This document shows, piece after piece, positions 25,301 to 34,181 of a stretch of DNA of 38,307 nt (the stretch's first letter is position 1; every line of letters starts with the position of its first letter). The DNA is from Sedimenticola sp. Lineage in GTDB: Bacteria > Pseudomonadota > Gammaproteobacteria > Chromatiales > Chromatiaceae. The stretch spans positions 1 through 38,307 of the forward strand of contig PKUO01000082.1 of NCBI GenBank assembly GCA_002869585.1, read 5' to 3'. Below the pieces are notes generated by a model. That model had not been told where the DNA came from. It saw only the letters and a program-made list of their open reading frames with translations, and ran no database searches. Made by a program: the position numbers and the translations under genes.

Positions 25301-26311
25301 TCACCGAATTACCGCCAGCTTGGATGCGGCGCCCTTTTGTTCCATCACCAGTCGAGGAACAAGGAAACCTGGCAGGTTGGCCAGAACTTGTGTGTGCAGG
25401 TCCAGGGCTCGCGCCCGGCTGACGTCAAAGTGGGCTGCGCCCTGTACGCGGTCGAGCAGATGCAGGTAGTAGGGCAGCACATCGGACTGGAACAGGGCTT
25501 CGCTGAGCTCGACCAGGGTATCGGAGCGGTCATTGACCCCTCTGAGCAGGACCGACTGGTTGAGCAGGAGTGTGCCGGTTTGCTTGATGGCCTTGAGAGC
25601 CTGTCGGGCAGACTCGGATAACTCCCGCGGATGGTTGATATGGACCACCATCACCGGGCTTAACCGGCTACCGGTCAGTAGCGCGAGAAACTCGGGAGTA
25701 ATGCGTTCAGGCAATACGCTCGGCATGCGTGTATGGATACGTAGCCGCTTTAAATGGCCGATTTCAGCGAGATCACTCAGTAGTTTCTGAAGTGCCTGAT
25801 CGCTGAGAGAGAGTGGATCTCCGCCGCTCAGGATAACCTCATTGACCTCCTGGTGACCTTGCAGATAGGTCAGCGATTCCAGCCACTGCTGGCGTTTGGC
25901 CACCGATTCTGCGTAGGGGAAATGTCTCCTGAAACAGTAGCGGCAGTGGATTGCGCATGCGCCGGTGGTGATGATCAGCGCTCGTCCGTTGTACTTATGT
26001 ATGACTCCCGGAACGGGGTGGTGCGAAAGGTCCCCCACGGGGTCGATCTGAAATGCGGGGTCATGGTTAAGCTCTTGAAAAGAAGGTAGAATCTGCAGCA
26101 GCAACGGGTCACTTGGATTGTTCTTCTCAATCAGATCAGCATAATTGACGGGAACGCGCATCGGGAACTGTTGACCTGCTTCCCAGGAAAAAGGCAGCTC
26201 GGAGGGTGCAATCTGCAGATGTTGGCAGAGCCCCTCCAGGCTTGTGATGGCTTTCGCCAGGGACTGTTGCCATTGCGGAGTCTGACATACAGGCTCAGTT
26301 CGATGTATCAT
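25301..26311 (-). CDS. epmB: EF-P beta-lysylation protein EpmB (lysine 2,3-aminomutase family)
   Basis: 336 residues from the ATG at 26311, which has GGAA about 7 nt upstream. A longer frame starts at 26347 on the same four bases (CATG) as the efp start and is less likely. The radical-SAM motif CAIHCRYC (CxxxCxxC) lies near residue 120, followed by RRHFPYAE, SGGDPLSLSD and the C-terminal PLP-domain segments. EpmB converts alpha-lysine to (R)-beta-lysine for transfer to EF-P Lys34 by EpmA. The three genes lie together here. Confidence 0.94.
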   Translation of the reverse strand: MIHRTEPVCQTPQWQQSLAKAITSLEGLCQHLQIAPSELPFSWEAGQQFPMRVPVNYADLIEKNNPSDPLLLQILPSFQELNHDPAFQIDPVGDLSHHPVPGVIHKYNGRALIITTGACAIHCRYCFRRHFPYAESVAKRQQWLESLTYLQGHQEVNEVILSGGDPLSLSDQALQKLLSDLAEIGHLKRLRIHTRMPSVLPERITPEFLALLTGSRLSPVMVVHINHPRELSESARQALKAIKQTGTLLLNQSVLLRGVNDRSDTLVELSEALFQSDVLPYYLHLLDRVQGAAHFDVSRARALDLHTQVLANLPGFLVPRLVMEQKGAASKLAVIR

Positions 26312-26345
26312 TCGCGTTTCCAGTCTGTTGTAACATGAGGAAGAC

Positions 26346-26918
26346 ATGGCCAGTTACAGTACCAACGAGTTCAAGGGCGGCCTCAAGATCATGCTTGATG
26401 GCGATCCTTGTTCCATAATTGAAAACGAATTTGTCAAACCTGGTAAAGGTCAGGCATTCAATCGCGTCAAAATACGAAATCTCAAGACCGGGCGCGTGAT
26501 CGAACGCACCTTCAAGTCAGGGGACTCTTTAGAAGCTGCCGATGTTATCGAAATCGATCTGCAGTATCTATACAACGATGGCGAGTTTTGGCATTTCATG
26601 CACCCGGATACCTTCGAACAGTACCAGGCGGATGAAAAAGCCCTGGGTGACAGTGTCAAGTGGTTGAAAGATCAGGATTTTTGCACGGTTACCCTGTGGA
26701 ACGGCTCACCGATCAGCATCACACCGCCCAATTTTGTCATCCTCACGATTACCGAAACAGACCCCGGCCTGAAAGGTGACACTTCAGGCGGTGGCGGCAA
26801 GCCGGCGACCCTGGAGACCGGCGCCGTGGTCAGGGTGCCGCTGTTTGTCCAGACCGGCGATGTCATCAAGGTAGATACGCGCTCCGGCGAGTATGTCTCC
26901 CGGGCAAAAGAAGAGTAG
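26346..26918 (+). CDS. efp: Translation elongation factor P
   Basis: 190 residues, normal length, with the KOW-like N-terminal domain and two OB domains. The modified loop reads KPGKGQAF with Lys at position 34, the site beta-lysylated by EpmA. EF-P relieves ribosome stalling at polyproline. GAGGA lies 4 nt before the ATG. The window encodes several Pro-rich proteins. It is divergent from epmB with at most 34 bp between starts and is followed after 13 bp by epmA. Confidence 0.98.
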   Translation: MASYSTNEFKGGLKIMLDGDPCSIIENEFVKPGKGQAFNRVKIRNLKTGRVIERTFKSGDSLEAADVIEIDLQYLYNDGEFWHFMHPDTFEQYQADEKALGDSVKWLKDQDFCTVTLWNGSPISITPPNFVILTITETDPGLKGDTSGGGGKPATLETGAVVRVPLFVQTGDVIKVDTRSGEYVSRAKEE

Positions 26919-26931
26919 TGCTGTTACGGCG

Positions 26932-27909
26932 ATGACAGCTTCCTGGCAACCCTCGGCGTCCGCCCGGATGCTGAGGGCAAGAGCAAAACTGCTGGCAGGA
27001 ATCAGGGACTATTTTGCACAGACCGGTGTGCTCGAGGTCGAGACGCCGGTCTGTTCATTTTTTGGGACGACAGATCCTGCAATAGCAAGTCTTTCCACCC
27101 CCTATCAAGATCGTTCGCAACCAACTGGGGAGAGGCTGTATCTGCATACCTCTCCGGAATTCGCCATGAAAAGGCTCCTGGCGAGCGGTTTGGGTTCGAT
27201 CTATCAGATCTGCAAGGTGTTTCGGGATAATGAATCGGGACGTCTGCACAATCCGGAATTCTCTCTCTTGGAGTGGTACCGCGTTGGCTACGACCACCAT
27301 CAGTTGATGTCTGATGTCGCAGCCCTGGTCCTCTCCTTGCTGGATCAATCCCGTGAAGTCGAAAAGTTGAGTTACGCCGAGGTGTTTGGGCGTTATCTCT
27401 CTCTTGACCCCCATAGCGCGACGCCCGGACAACTCAGGGAGTGTGCGCTGGATCATCAATTGCCGATTACCGCCGATTTTCAGCTGCCGGACAGGGACGC
27501 CTGGCTGGATCTGCTGATGAGCCACAGTATCGAACCCGAGCTGGGCAAAGATGGACTCTGCTTTATTTACGACTATCCTGCATCACAGTCTTCACTGGCG
27601 CAGATACGGGCCGGAGATCCGCCAATCGCTGAGCGTTTCGAGCTGTATATGGACGGTATTGAGCTGGCGAATGGCTTTCATGAACTAACCGATGCCGCTG
27701 AGCAGGAGCAGCGTTTCCACAAGGATCTGGAAAAACGCCGGGAAAACGGGTTGCCCGCGATACCGATGGATTATAATCTGATCGCCGCTCTCCGGCAGGG
27801 CATGCCCGCCTGTGCCGGGGTTGCCCTTGGTATTGATCGCCTATTGATGAGGCTGACAGGTGCTCGTCATATCAACGAGGTGTTGGCCTTTCCTATTGAT
27901 CGGGCTTGA
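26932..27909 (+). CDS. epmA: EF-P lysine ligase EpmA (GenX/PoxA)
   Basis: 325 residues from the ATG at 26932, matching the length of E. coli EpmA. An upstream in-frame start at 26893 would overlap efp. Class II aminoacyl-tRNA-synthetase catalytic core without the anticodon-binding domain: motif 2 region IYQICKVFRDNESGRLHNPEF and motif 3 GVALGIDRLLM. It activates beta-lysine and attaches it to EF-P Lys34. Co-transcribed with efp. Confidence 0.95.
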   Translation: MTASWQPSASARMLRARAKLLAGIRDYFAQTGVLEVETPVCSFFGTTDPAIASLSTPYQDRSQPTGERLYLHTSPEFAMKRLLASGLGSIYQICKVFRDNESGRLHNPEFSLLEWYRVGYDHHQLMSDVAALVLSLLDQSREVEKLSYAEVFGRYLSLDPHSATPGQLRECALDHQLPITADFQLPDRDAWLDLLMSHSIEPELGKDGLCFIYDYPASQSSLAQIRAGDPPIAERFELYMDGIELANGFHELTDAAEQEQRFHKDLEKRRENGLPAIPMDYNLIAALRQGMPACAGVALGIDRLLMRLTGARHINEVLAFPIDRA

Positions 27910-27920
27910 AACTATGCTGG

Positions 27921-28859
27921 TTATTCACTCTCGGTGGTAGTGTTGATCACCTGCTGTTCTGCAGCTGTGTTGGCGATGATTTGCCCCATCTCCACTTTTG
28001 CTTCCGGTTGCAGACTTTCTGCCCATGCAACCGCTTGTTTGCCAAATAGCAGGATCACGGTAGAGCCCATGTTGAAACGTCCCATTTCTTCGCCTTTGGC
28101 GAGTCGAATCGGTGATTTCGGCAGTTCCTTGTAATCCCACTGATTGATGCGTTGGGATATCGGGGCAACTGTGCCCGCCCAGACGGTATCCATGCTGGCG
28201 ACAAAAATCGCGCCGACCATGATCACCGCCATTGGTCCCACATCGGTTTCGAACAGATTGACCACCCGTTCATTGCGGCTGAACAGACGCGGTACAGCGC
28301 GGGTGGTGGATGGGCTGACGCTGAACAGGCGTCCTGGAATGTGCAGCATCCTTTTCAATTCGCCGGCACAGGGCATGTGAATCCGGTGATAATCGCGGGG
28401 TGATAGGTAGATGGTGGCAAATTTTCCATCGCTAAACCGTGCTGTCCAATCGCTGTCACTACCCAGCAGTTCGGCAAGAGTGTAACTCTGCCCCTTCGCC
28501 TGGAAGATTCTGCCATCGACAATGTCACCCGTCTGGCTGACGGCACCATCCACGGGTGAGACTATATCGGCTGCATCCCCGCTGATCGGGCGAACCTCTG
28601 GTTTCAGCGAACGGGTGAAAAAGGCATTGAAGGTTGGGTAACTCTCCGGGTCTGCTTGTTCAGCCAGGCTCATATCCACCTTATACAGCTTGATCACGGC
28701 GCGGATCAGGCCGTTTTTCAACGGCCGCCATTCACAGCGGGTCAGCCAGTGCATTATTTGCGAGAGCAGGTGATGGGGCAGCAGATGCAAAAGCAGTGCG
28801 AACAGGCGGTCCAACAGGCTGATATCGGTTTGTGTCTGGGGGGTATTTTGTGAGCTCAT
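27921..28859 (-). CDS. psd: Phosphatidylserine decarboxylase proenzyme
   Basis: 312 residues. The self-cleavage site is FNMGSTVILLF, with Ser266 becoming the pyruvoyl group (usually LGST; here MGST). Other signatures are SPVDGAVSQTG and YLSPRDYHRIHMP. The membrane enzyme makes phosphatidylethanolamine. It follows the SCO-like gene with a 4-nt start/stop overlap and converges on epmA, 11 bp away. Confidence 0.97.
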   Translation of the reverse strand: MSSQNTPQTQTDISLLDRLFALLLHLLPHHLLSQIMHWLTRCEWRPLKNGLIRAVIKLYKVDMSLAEQADPESYPTFNAFFTRSLKPEVRPISGDAADIVSPVDGAVSQTGDIVDGRIFQAKGQSYTLAELLGSDSDWTARFSDGKFATIYLSPRDYHRIHMPCAGELKRMLHIPGRLFSVSPSTTRAVPRLFSRNERVVNLFETDVGPMAVIMVGAIFVASMDTVWAGTVAPISQRINQWDYKELPKSPIRLAKGEEMGRFNMGSTVILLFGKQAVAWAESLQPEAKVEMGQIIANTAAEQQVINTTTESE

Positions 28860-29494
28860 GGTGTCTTGTACTTCTCTGCCAGTGTCTTCAGGTCGGTGGA
28901 GATACTAACTGCATCCACCCTTCCGGTAAACAATCCAATCAGTCTGCCATCTGGCGCAATCAGTGCGATACTGGTGCTGTGAACAATACGCTGATCCGCG
29001 CCGGTTCCGGTTATTTTAAAGGTTGCGCCAATCTCCCTGGTGAATATCTCCAGGTTTTCGGTATCGCCGTCAAGCGCCAGGAAGTCCGGATTGAAGTGGG
29101 TGAGGAATTTCTCTACCTCTGTTCGATTGGTATTTTCTGAATCGAGATTAAGGAACAGGGTTTGTAGCTGTTTTTGCAGATCCGGCGCATCAGCGAGGCG
29201 GTTGTATATCTGAACAGCAAGGGTCAGTTGATCCGTTGACGATTCAGAATGGGGATGCCCCACAATGACCAGGTTCCAGTGATCGTCAAAGTCAGCGTTG
29301 CTGAAAGGTTCACCGTTCTGCCCCAGGAGTTGAAATGAACCGAGCGCTTTTGGTTCAGCCAGGGCGTGCAGATTCAGGTATCCGCGTGTCTCTATGTTGT
29401 GTTTGCTGCCCCAGAAGTAGCCACCATAGAGCGCGCCCATGGCAATGATGAACAAGAGGATCTTCTGGTAGGGACTGGAGTGTTTCCGTCTCAT
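28856..29494 (-). CDS. SCO1/SenC-like thioredoxin-fold protein lacking copper cysteines
   Basis: 212 residues with an N-terminal membrane anchor (residues 12-28). The thioredoxin-like core follows SCO1 order: GSFQLLGQNGEPFSNADF, then WNLVIVGHPHSESSTDQ where SCO proteins have the CxxxC copper site, then VHSTSIALIAPDGRLIG retaining the distal His. Both Cys are missing. SCO proteins deliver copper to cytochrome oxidase; this one probably cannot bind copper the usual way. It overlaps psd by 4 nt and lies 12 bp after the rhodanese gene. Confidence 0.72.
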   Translation of the reverse strand: MRRKHSSPYQKILLFIIAMGALYGGYFWGSKHNIETRGYLNLHALAEPKALGSFQLLGQNGEPFSNADFDDHWNLVIVGHPHSESSTDQLTLAVQIYNRLADAPDLQKQLQTLFLNLDSENTNRTEVEKFLTHFNPDFLALDGDTENLEIFTREIGATFKITGTGADQRIVHSTSIALIAPDGRLIGLFTGRVDAVSISTDLKTLAEKYKTP

Positions 29495-29506
29495 TGGATG
29501 GTCTGA

Positions 29507-30322
29507 TTATTCAATAGGGGTGTCGTTGCGGTTCCCCCAGTCAGACCAGGAGCCCGGATAGCCTTTGATCTGCTCAAATCCGAGAATTTTCAGCATGATG
29601 TAACTGTAGGAGGATCGATGGTGGGTCTGGCAGTAGCTGATTATCTCTTTCTCTGGGGTGATACCGAGTCCAGCAAGCAGGGGCAGGAGCTCGTCTGCGC
29701 CGCGCATTCTGAGGTTGCGGGTTTGATCCATGCCCACCGTCCAGTCGACGTTCACTGCCCCGGGGATATGCCCACCCCGTTGGGCGAAGCGTCTTGCCCC
29801 TGTGTACTCATCGGCCGAGCGTGCATCGAGCATTACGGTGCCACTATCCCCAAGTCTTTGCAGGATGTATTCCGCCTCAGCAATGGGGCGGTTGTCTGGT
29901 GTTGCAGTAAAGTGGGCTTCTTGCCTTGGGGTGCGGGTATCGGAGCGGGGATACTGCTCATTAACCCAGGCGTGCAGGCCACCATTGAGCAGTGAAAAGC
30001 GCGAGTGTCCCATACACTCCAGAGTCCATAGAAGCCGGGCGGCCTTGCCGCCTCCTTCGTCATCGTAGGCGATGATATGCTGATCGTTGTCGATGCCCGT
30101 GGCTGCAAAGACCCTTTCCAGGGTTGCGCTGTCAGGTAGCAGCCCCATGACTGGTTTTTTTGCCGCGACGATATTGGCATAGTCTAGAAACACCGCACCG
30201 GGGATGTGAACCTGATCGTGCACACTGGCCTTGGACAGATCAACCACCAGTATCTCCTGACTGCCGAGCAGGGGTTGCAATTGCCGGGGTTCGAGCAGCA
30301 GGGGTAGATGTGTGTCCGTCAT
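29507..30322 (-). CDS. rhdA: RhdA/SseA-type sulfurtransferase (tandem rhodanese)
   Basis: 271 residues, two rhodanese domains. The C-terminal active loop CQTHHRSS has Cys231. This is the RhdA-type loop rather than the CGSGVTA of mercaptopyruvate sulfurtransferases. The N-terminal domain is inactive, as usual. RhdA transfers sulfane sulfur, for instance from thiosulfate to cyanide or protein thiols. No signal peptide. First gene of a minus-strand operon with the SCO-like gene and psd; rhodanese next to psd also occurs in pseudomonads. Confidence 0.93.
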   Translation of the reverse strand: MTDTHLPLLLEPRQLQPLLGSQEILVVDLSKASVHDQVHIPGAVFLDYANIVAAKKPVMGLLPDSATLERVFAATGIDNDQHIIAYDDEGGGKAARLLWTLECMGHSRFSLLNGGLHAWVNEQYPRSDTRTPRQEAHFTATPDNRPIAEAEYILQRLGDSGTVMLDARSADEYTGARRFAQRGGHIPGAVNVDWTVGMDQTRNLRMRGADELLPLLAGLGITPEKEIISYCQTHHRSSYSYIMLKILGFEQIKGYPGSWSDWGNRNDTPIE

Positions 30323-30428
30323 TATCCGGTTTGTTATCCCAGCAAGTAAATTCGGTTGTGTCGTATTCAGTCAATAATACACTCAAGTAATGGTGATTAT
30401 GCCGGTCTTTTTCAAGAGCTTGGTGCCC

Positions 30429-30457
30429 CTTGAAATTTATTGACCGATTCCCCATTT
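30429..30457 (+). promoter_or_regulatory. Sigma-32 heat-shock promoter
   Basis: CTTGAA (30429-30434; CCCCTTGAA in full) and CCCCATTT (30450-30457) are separated by 15 bp, very close to the sigma-32 consensus CTTGAA-N13-16-CCCCATnT. Transcription would start near 30463, about 38 bp before the hsp20 start codon. Confidence 0.85.
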
Positions 30458-30500
30458 CAGCAGCAAGCGTAACAACAATATTTTTTTACTGGAGATTGAT

Positions 30501-30929
30501 ATGGCGCATTTAGCAACTAATCACTGGTCAATGTTGGATGATATGGATCGCGAGATCCGCCGTTTTCTGGGCAGTGCCAAGGTCAATGGTTCAAATGGTA
30601 ATGCCTGGATGCCTGCTGTGGATATCCTTGAGGAAGATGACAAGTATGTTCTGGTAACCGATATTCCCGGTGTGGATCCGGACACCATTGAGGTATCCAT
30701 GGAAGACAACGTGTTAACCGTCAGTGGCAAGCGTGACACGACTGCTGTGCAGGAGAAGATTGGATATCATCGTCGTGAACGCCTGTCAGGGGAGTTCAAG
30801 CGCAGTTTCCGTCTGCCTGAAACTGTACTTGCCGAGGCGATCACTGCAACAGGTAAGTTTGGCGTACTGGAGATCGTTATACCGAAAAAACCGGTTGAAC
30901 AGCCACGCCGTATTCCTGTGACCCATTGA
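30501..30929 (+). CDS. Small heat-shock protein Hsp20
   Basis: 142 residues with an alpha-crystallin domain (about 35-135): MPAVDILEEDDKYVLVTDIPG, DNVLTVSGKR and the C-terminal anchor PRRIPV (IxI/V-like). An ATP-independent holdase that binds unfolding proteins in the cytoplasm. GGAG lies 7 nt before the ATG. It is expressed from the sigma-32 promoter upstream. Confidence 0.96.
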   Translation: MAHLATNHWSMLDDMDREIRRFLGSAKVNGSNGNAWMPAVDILEEDDKYVLVTDIPGVDPDTIEVSMEDNVLTVSGKRDTTAVQEKIGYHRRERLSGEFKRSFRLPETVLAEAITATGKFGVLEIVIPKKPVEQPRRIPVTH

Positions 30930-30935
30930 CCGGAC

Positions 30936-30966
30936 ACGCCCTGAGCTGAGCATAGGCCCAGGGCGT
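30936..30966. terminator. Shared hairpin between hsp20 and uspA
   Basis: Stem ACGCCCTG (30936-30943) and CAGGGCGT (30959-30966) with a 15-nt loop, followed by TTC on the plus strand. It lies between two convergent genes and probably ends hsp20 and perhaps uspA transcripts. Confidence 0.5.
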
Positions 30967-30972
30967 TTCATG

Positions 30973-31401
30973 TTAGCCCTTGATCACCATCACTGAACAT
31001 CTCGCATGCTCGACCACCTTGGCGGCGCATGATCCGAGGAACACCTGGCCAAGACTCTGCGCATGAGAAGGAATGATGATCAGGTCGGATTTCAGCTTTT
31101 CCGCCAGATTCAGAATTCTCTCGGCAGGGCTGCCTTCAGCGATATGCGGATGCGTGGTGATGTCGTTGGGAATATTCGAGGCGATATATTTTTTCAGCTC
31201 TTTGGCCACGGTCTTCATCGCGTCTTTGATTGTATTATCCGGGAAGAAGGTTGAAACCAGTGGCATGCCGAATCCGGGGATGACCGTGAGTACATGGATC
31301 TCGGCGCTGTGCTTGCGTGCTTCATCAATGGCGATTTTTACTGCCTTGACTGCCAGGTGAGTCTCCTGCAGATCAATAGGCATCAATATTGTTTTGAACA
31401 T
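30973..31401 (-). CDS. Universal stress protein UspA family
   Basis: 142 residues with the Usp fold: FKTILMPIDLQETHL at the start, HVLTVIPG, and the ATP-binding-like C-terminal motif SHAQSLGQVFLGSCAAKVVEHARCSVMVIKG (G-2x-G-9x-G(S/T) form, here with G-SCAAKV). Small cytoplasmic stress protein. It follows the TRAP transporter genes on the same strand after 47 bp, a linkage often seen for TRAP systems, so it may be part of that operon. Confidence 0.93.
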   Translation of the reverse strand: MFKTILMPIDLQETHLAVKAVKIAIDEARKHSAEIHVLTVIPGFGMPLVSTFFPDNTIKDAMKTVAKELKKYIASNIPNDITTHPHIAEGSPAERILNLAEKLKSDLIIIPSHAQSLGQVFLGSCAAKVVEHARCSVMVIKG

Positions 31402-31448
31402 AACCGGATCCTTGCTCTAGGTTCACTGCAAAATAACCACCAGGTGGT

Positions 31449-34049
31449 TTATACGGTATCGGTTTGAAATTCAGGCGAATGAGTTCTGCGCCGTTTCTGA
31501 ATCAGGCCCACAAATACCAGTAAGATAATAGCCGGTATAAACATGATCTGCTTCGGTGGTCGGTCAGACTCGGCGTGGATTTCGACTATTTCCCAGTCAA
31601 AATCGATACCGGCATTTTGCGCCGGGCTGGAGAACGTTACGTTGTCCACCAGCACCTTTCCTTCATCGATTCGAGTCTCCAGGCCGGCCTCCAGCAGGCG
31701 CTGATTGCCAGGGCCTTTTGCGCCCATGGGTAGCAGAAGTGTCTTGCGAACAAAGTTGCCATCGAGTGTTTCACCCTGTGCAATGAATCGCAGATTTCCG
31801 TTGTTGCGGGTCTTTTCAGCCATGGCTTCGAGCTCTGTCGGTGCAATGCGCTCGATCGGGGAGTAGATCTCATCCCACCAAAATCCTGGCCGGAAAAGTG
31901 TAAAGGCGATCAGAAGAAGGGCGAGAGATTCCCAGAGCTTGTTTCTGGTCAGCCAGTAGCCCTGAGTCGCCGCGGCAAACAACAGCATGGCGATAACGGC
32001 ACTGGCAATCACCAGCAACAGTTCAAGCCAGCCATCGATACCAATCAGTAATAGTTGGGTGTTGAATATAAACAGGAAGGGCAGGATGGCCGTCCGTATG
32101 TCATACATGAAACCCTGGATGCCCGTTTTAATCGGGTCACTTTTGGCAATTGCGGCCGCTGCAAACGCGGCCAGTCCCACCGGCGGCGTATCGTCTGCGA
32201 GAATGCCAAAATAGAAGACGAACATATGCACCGCAACCAATGGAACAATCATGCCGTTGGAGGAGGCAAGTGCGACAACGACCGGCGCCATCAGACTGGA
32301 TACGACAATGTAGTTTGCCGTGGTGGGTAGTCCCATGCCCAGGATGATGCATATTATGGCGGTGAATATCAGCGCCAGCAGAAGGTTTCCTCCGGAGATG
32401 AATTCGACGAATTCAATCATCACCTGCCCTATGCCGGTCAGGGTGATGGTGCCGACCACAATACCTGCGGCTGCTGTTGCAACGCCTATGCCGATCATGT
32501 TTCGGGCACCGTGAACCAGTCCATCAATACAGTCGTTGATACCCTGCATCCAGGTGCCACTATGGGAGTTTCCGCGAAACATGGCCAGCAATGGGCGTTG
32601 TGTAAGCACGATGAATATCATAAACATGGTTGCCCAGAAGGCAGACAGTCCGGGTGAGAATCGCTCCACGATCAGGCACCACATGAGCACCACAATCGGC
32701 AGTAGAAAATAGAGGCCGACCTTTACCGTGGGGCCGGTCTCGGGTAGTTCCAGCACCTCGTCGTTGGGGTCATCCATCTCCAGGGCAGGATAACGGGTGG
32801 CGAATTTCAGCAGTGCGAGATAAACCGCAAAAACACCTGCGCTTACAATGTAAATCGCTGAATCGCCTGCAATGGTTTTCACCCAGCCGATGCCGTAGTA
32901 GACGGCAAGCCCAATAACACAAATGCCAGTGACAACTGCGGCCATTGTCATCAATTTCTGCGCGATGGTGGTGTTGTGTCTTCGAGGCAGGCCCTGCATA
33001 TTGGCCTTGAGCGCCTCAAGATGAACAATATAGAACAGCGCCATGTAGGAGATCAGGGCGGGCAGTATGGCGTGCTTGATCACCTCCAGATAGGATATCC
33101 CGACATACTCAATCATCAGGAAGGCTGCAGCCCCCATGACCGGAGGTGTTAGCTGTCCATTGGTTGAGGCTGCCACTTCTACTGCACCCGCCTTGGTGCC
33201 GGGAAAGCCAACGCGTTTCATCAGCGGGATGGTGAAGGTTCCGGTCGTGGCCACATTGGCGATGGAAGAACCTGATATCAGCCCTGTTGTTGCAGATGCG
33301 ACCACGGCGGCCTTTGCCGGTCCACCCTTCATGTGTCCGAGCAGGGCAAAGGCCATCTTGATAAAATAGTTGCCTGCGCCCGCCTTCTCCAGCATGGCGC
33401 CAAACAGAACAAACAGAAATACGAAACTGGTGGAGACGCCTAGTGCGACGCCGAATACCCCCTCCGTGGTCAGCCACTGATGCGACATCACTTTCGACAG
33501 ACTTTGACCTTTGTGTGCAATCACCTCAGGCATGTACGGTCCACCGAAGGTGTAGATGAGGAACACGATGGCGACAACCATCAGGGGTGGACCAAGGGCG
33601 CGGCGAGTTGCCTCAAGCAAGAGCAACATGCCGCATACACCGATCATGAGATCGGCCGTTATCGGTGCGCCCGATCGACCTGACAACTCCTCGTAGAACA
33701 GATAGATATAGGCTGCGCTGAAGGCGCCTAACAATGCGAATATCCAATCCTGGATGGGGATATAGTCGCGGGGTGATGTTTTCAGTGCCGGGTATGCTGT
33801 GAATGCCAGAAACAGGGCAAAGGCGAGATGGAATGCCCGCGCCTCGGTATCATTGAAAACCCCAAAACCAAAGGCGAACGGAAGGGGTGAGGCGTACCAG
33901 AGTTGGAACAGGGACCAGGCCAGGGGAACCGCAAACAGCATCTTGCCGGGAATACCCCGGGGATGTCTGGCGCCGGTGTCGGTCTGTGCCACCATTTCCG
34001 CCAGTTCCTGATCACTTACATTGTCGTCTTTCCTGGTATCGGTGTTCAT
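31449..34049 (-). CDS. TRAP transporter, fused DctQM permease with DUF3394 tail
   Basis: 866 residues. The N-terminal segments correspond to the small DctQ subunit, followed by the 12-helix DctM domain (GSSIANVATTGTFTIPLMKRVGFPG and GMGLPTTANYIVVSSLMAP are family signatures). The last about 180 residues, with a soluble stretch and a final helix near IMFIPAIILLVFVG, match DUF3394, found on TAXI-type fused TRAP permeases. Imports organic acids or amino acids using a sodium gradient and a periplasmic binding protein. The binding protein is encoded immediately upstream. Confidence 0.94.
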   Translation of the reverse strand: MNTDTRKDDNVSDQELAEMVAQTDTGARHPRGIPGKMLFAVPLAWSLFQLWYASPLPFAFGFGVFNDTEARAFHLAFALFLAFTAYPALKTSPRDYIPIQDWIFALLGAFSAAYIYLFYEELSGRSGAPITADLMIGVCGMLLLLEATRRALGPPLMVVAIVFLIYTFGGPYMPEVIAHKGQSLSKVMSHQWLTTEGVFGVALGVSTSFVFLFVLFGAMLEKAGAGNYFIKMAFALLGHMKGGPAKAAVVASATTGLISGSSIANVATTGTFTIPLMKRVGFPGTKAGAVEVAASTNGQLTPPVMGAAAFLMIEYVGISYLEVIKHAILPALISYMALFYIVHLEALKANMQGLPRRHNTTIAQKLMTMAAVVTGICVIGLAVYYGIGWVKTIAGDSAIYIVSAGVFAVYLALLKFATRYPALEMDDPNDEVLELPETGPTVKVGLYFLLPIVVLMWCLIVERFSPGLSAFWATMFMIFIVLTQRPLLAMFRGNSHSGTWMQGINDCIDGLVHGARNMIGIGVATAAAGIVVGTITLTGIGQVMIEFVEFISGGNLLLALIFTAIICIILGMGLPTTANYIVVSSLMAPVVVALASSNGMIVPLVAVHMFVFYFGILADDTPPVGLAAFAAAAIAKSDPIKTGIQGFMYDIRTAILPFLFIFNTQLLLIGIDGWLELLLVIASAVIAMLLFAAATQGYWLTRNKLWESLALLLIAFTLFRPGFWWDEIYSPIERIAPTELEAMAEKTRNNGNLRFIAQGETLDGNFVRKTLLLPMGAKGPGNQRLLEAGLETRIDEGKVLVDNVTFSSPAQNAGIDFDWEIVEIHAESDRPPKQIMFIPAIILLVFVGLIQKRRRTHSPEFQTDTV

Positions 34050-34139
34050 CGCTCAACCCCTATACTGGATTTGCTGATGTCATTCTTTGAGTTATCTCCC
34101 CAGGCTGGAAATGGCAGGGGATTTTTTGCACCCGTAAAA

Positions 34140-34172
34140 CAAGAAGGGGCGGTTGTCAGGCCGCCCCTCTTG
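34140..34172 (-). terminator. Intra-operon hairpin between the binding protein and permease genes
   Basis: Read on the minus strand: CAAGAGGGGCGG, an 8-nt loop, CCGCCCCTTCTTG and then TTTT. This is a 12-bp stem with one bulge and a T run. It would reduce read-through and give more binding protein than permease. Confidence 0.75.
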
Positions 34173-34181
34173 CTGATTTAC

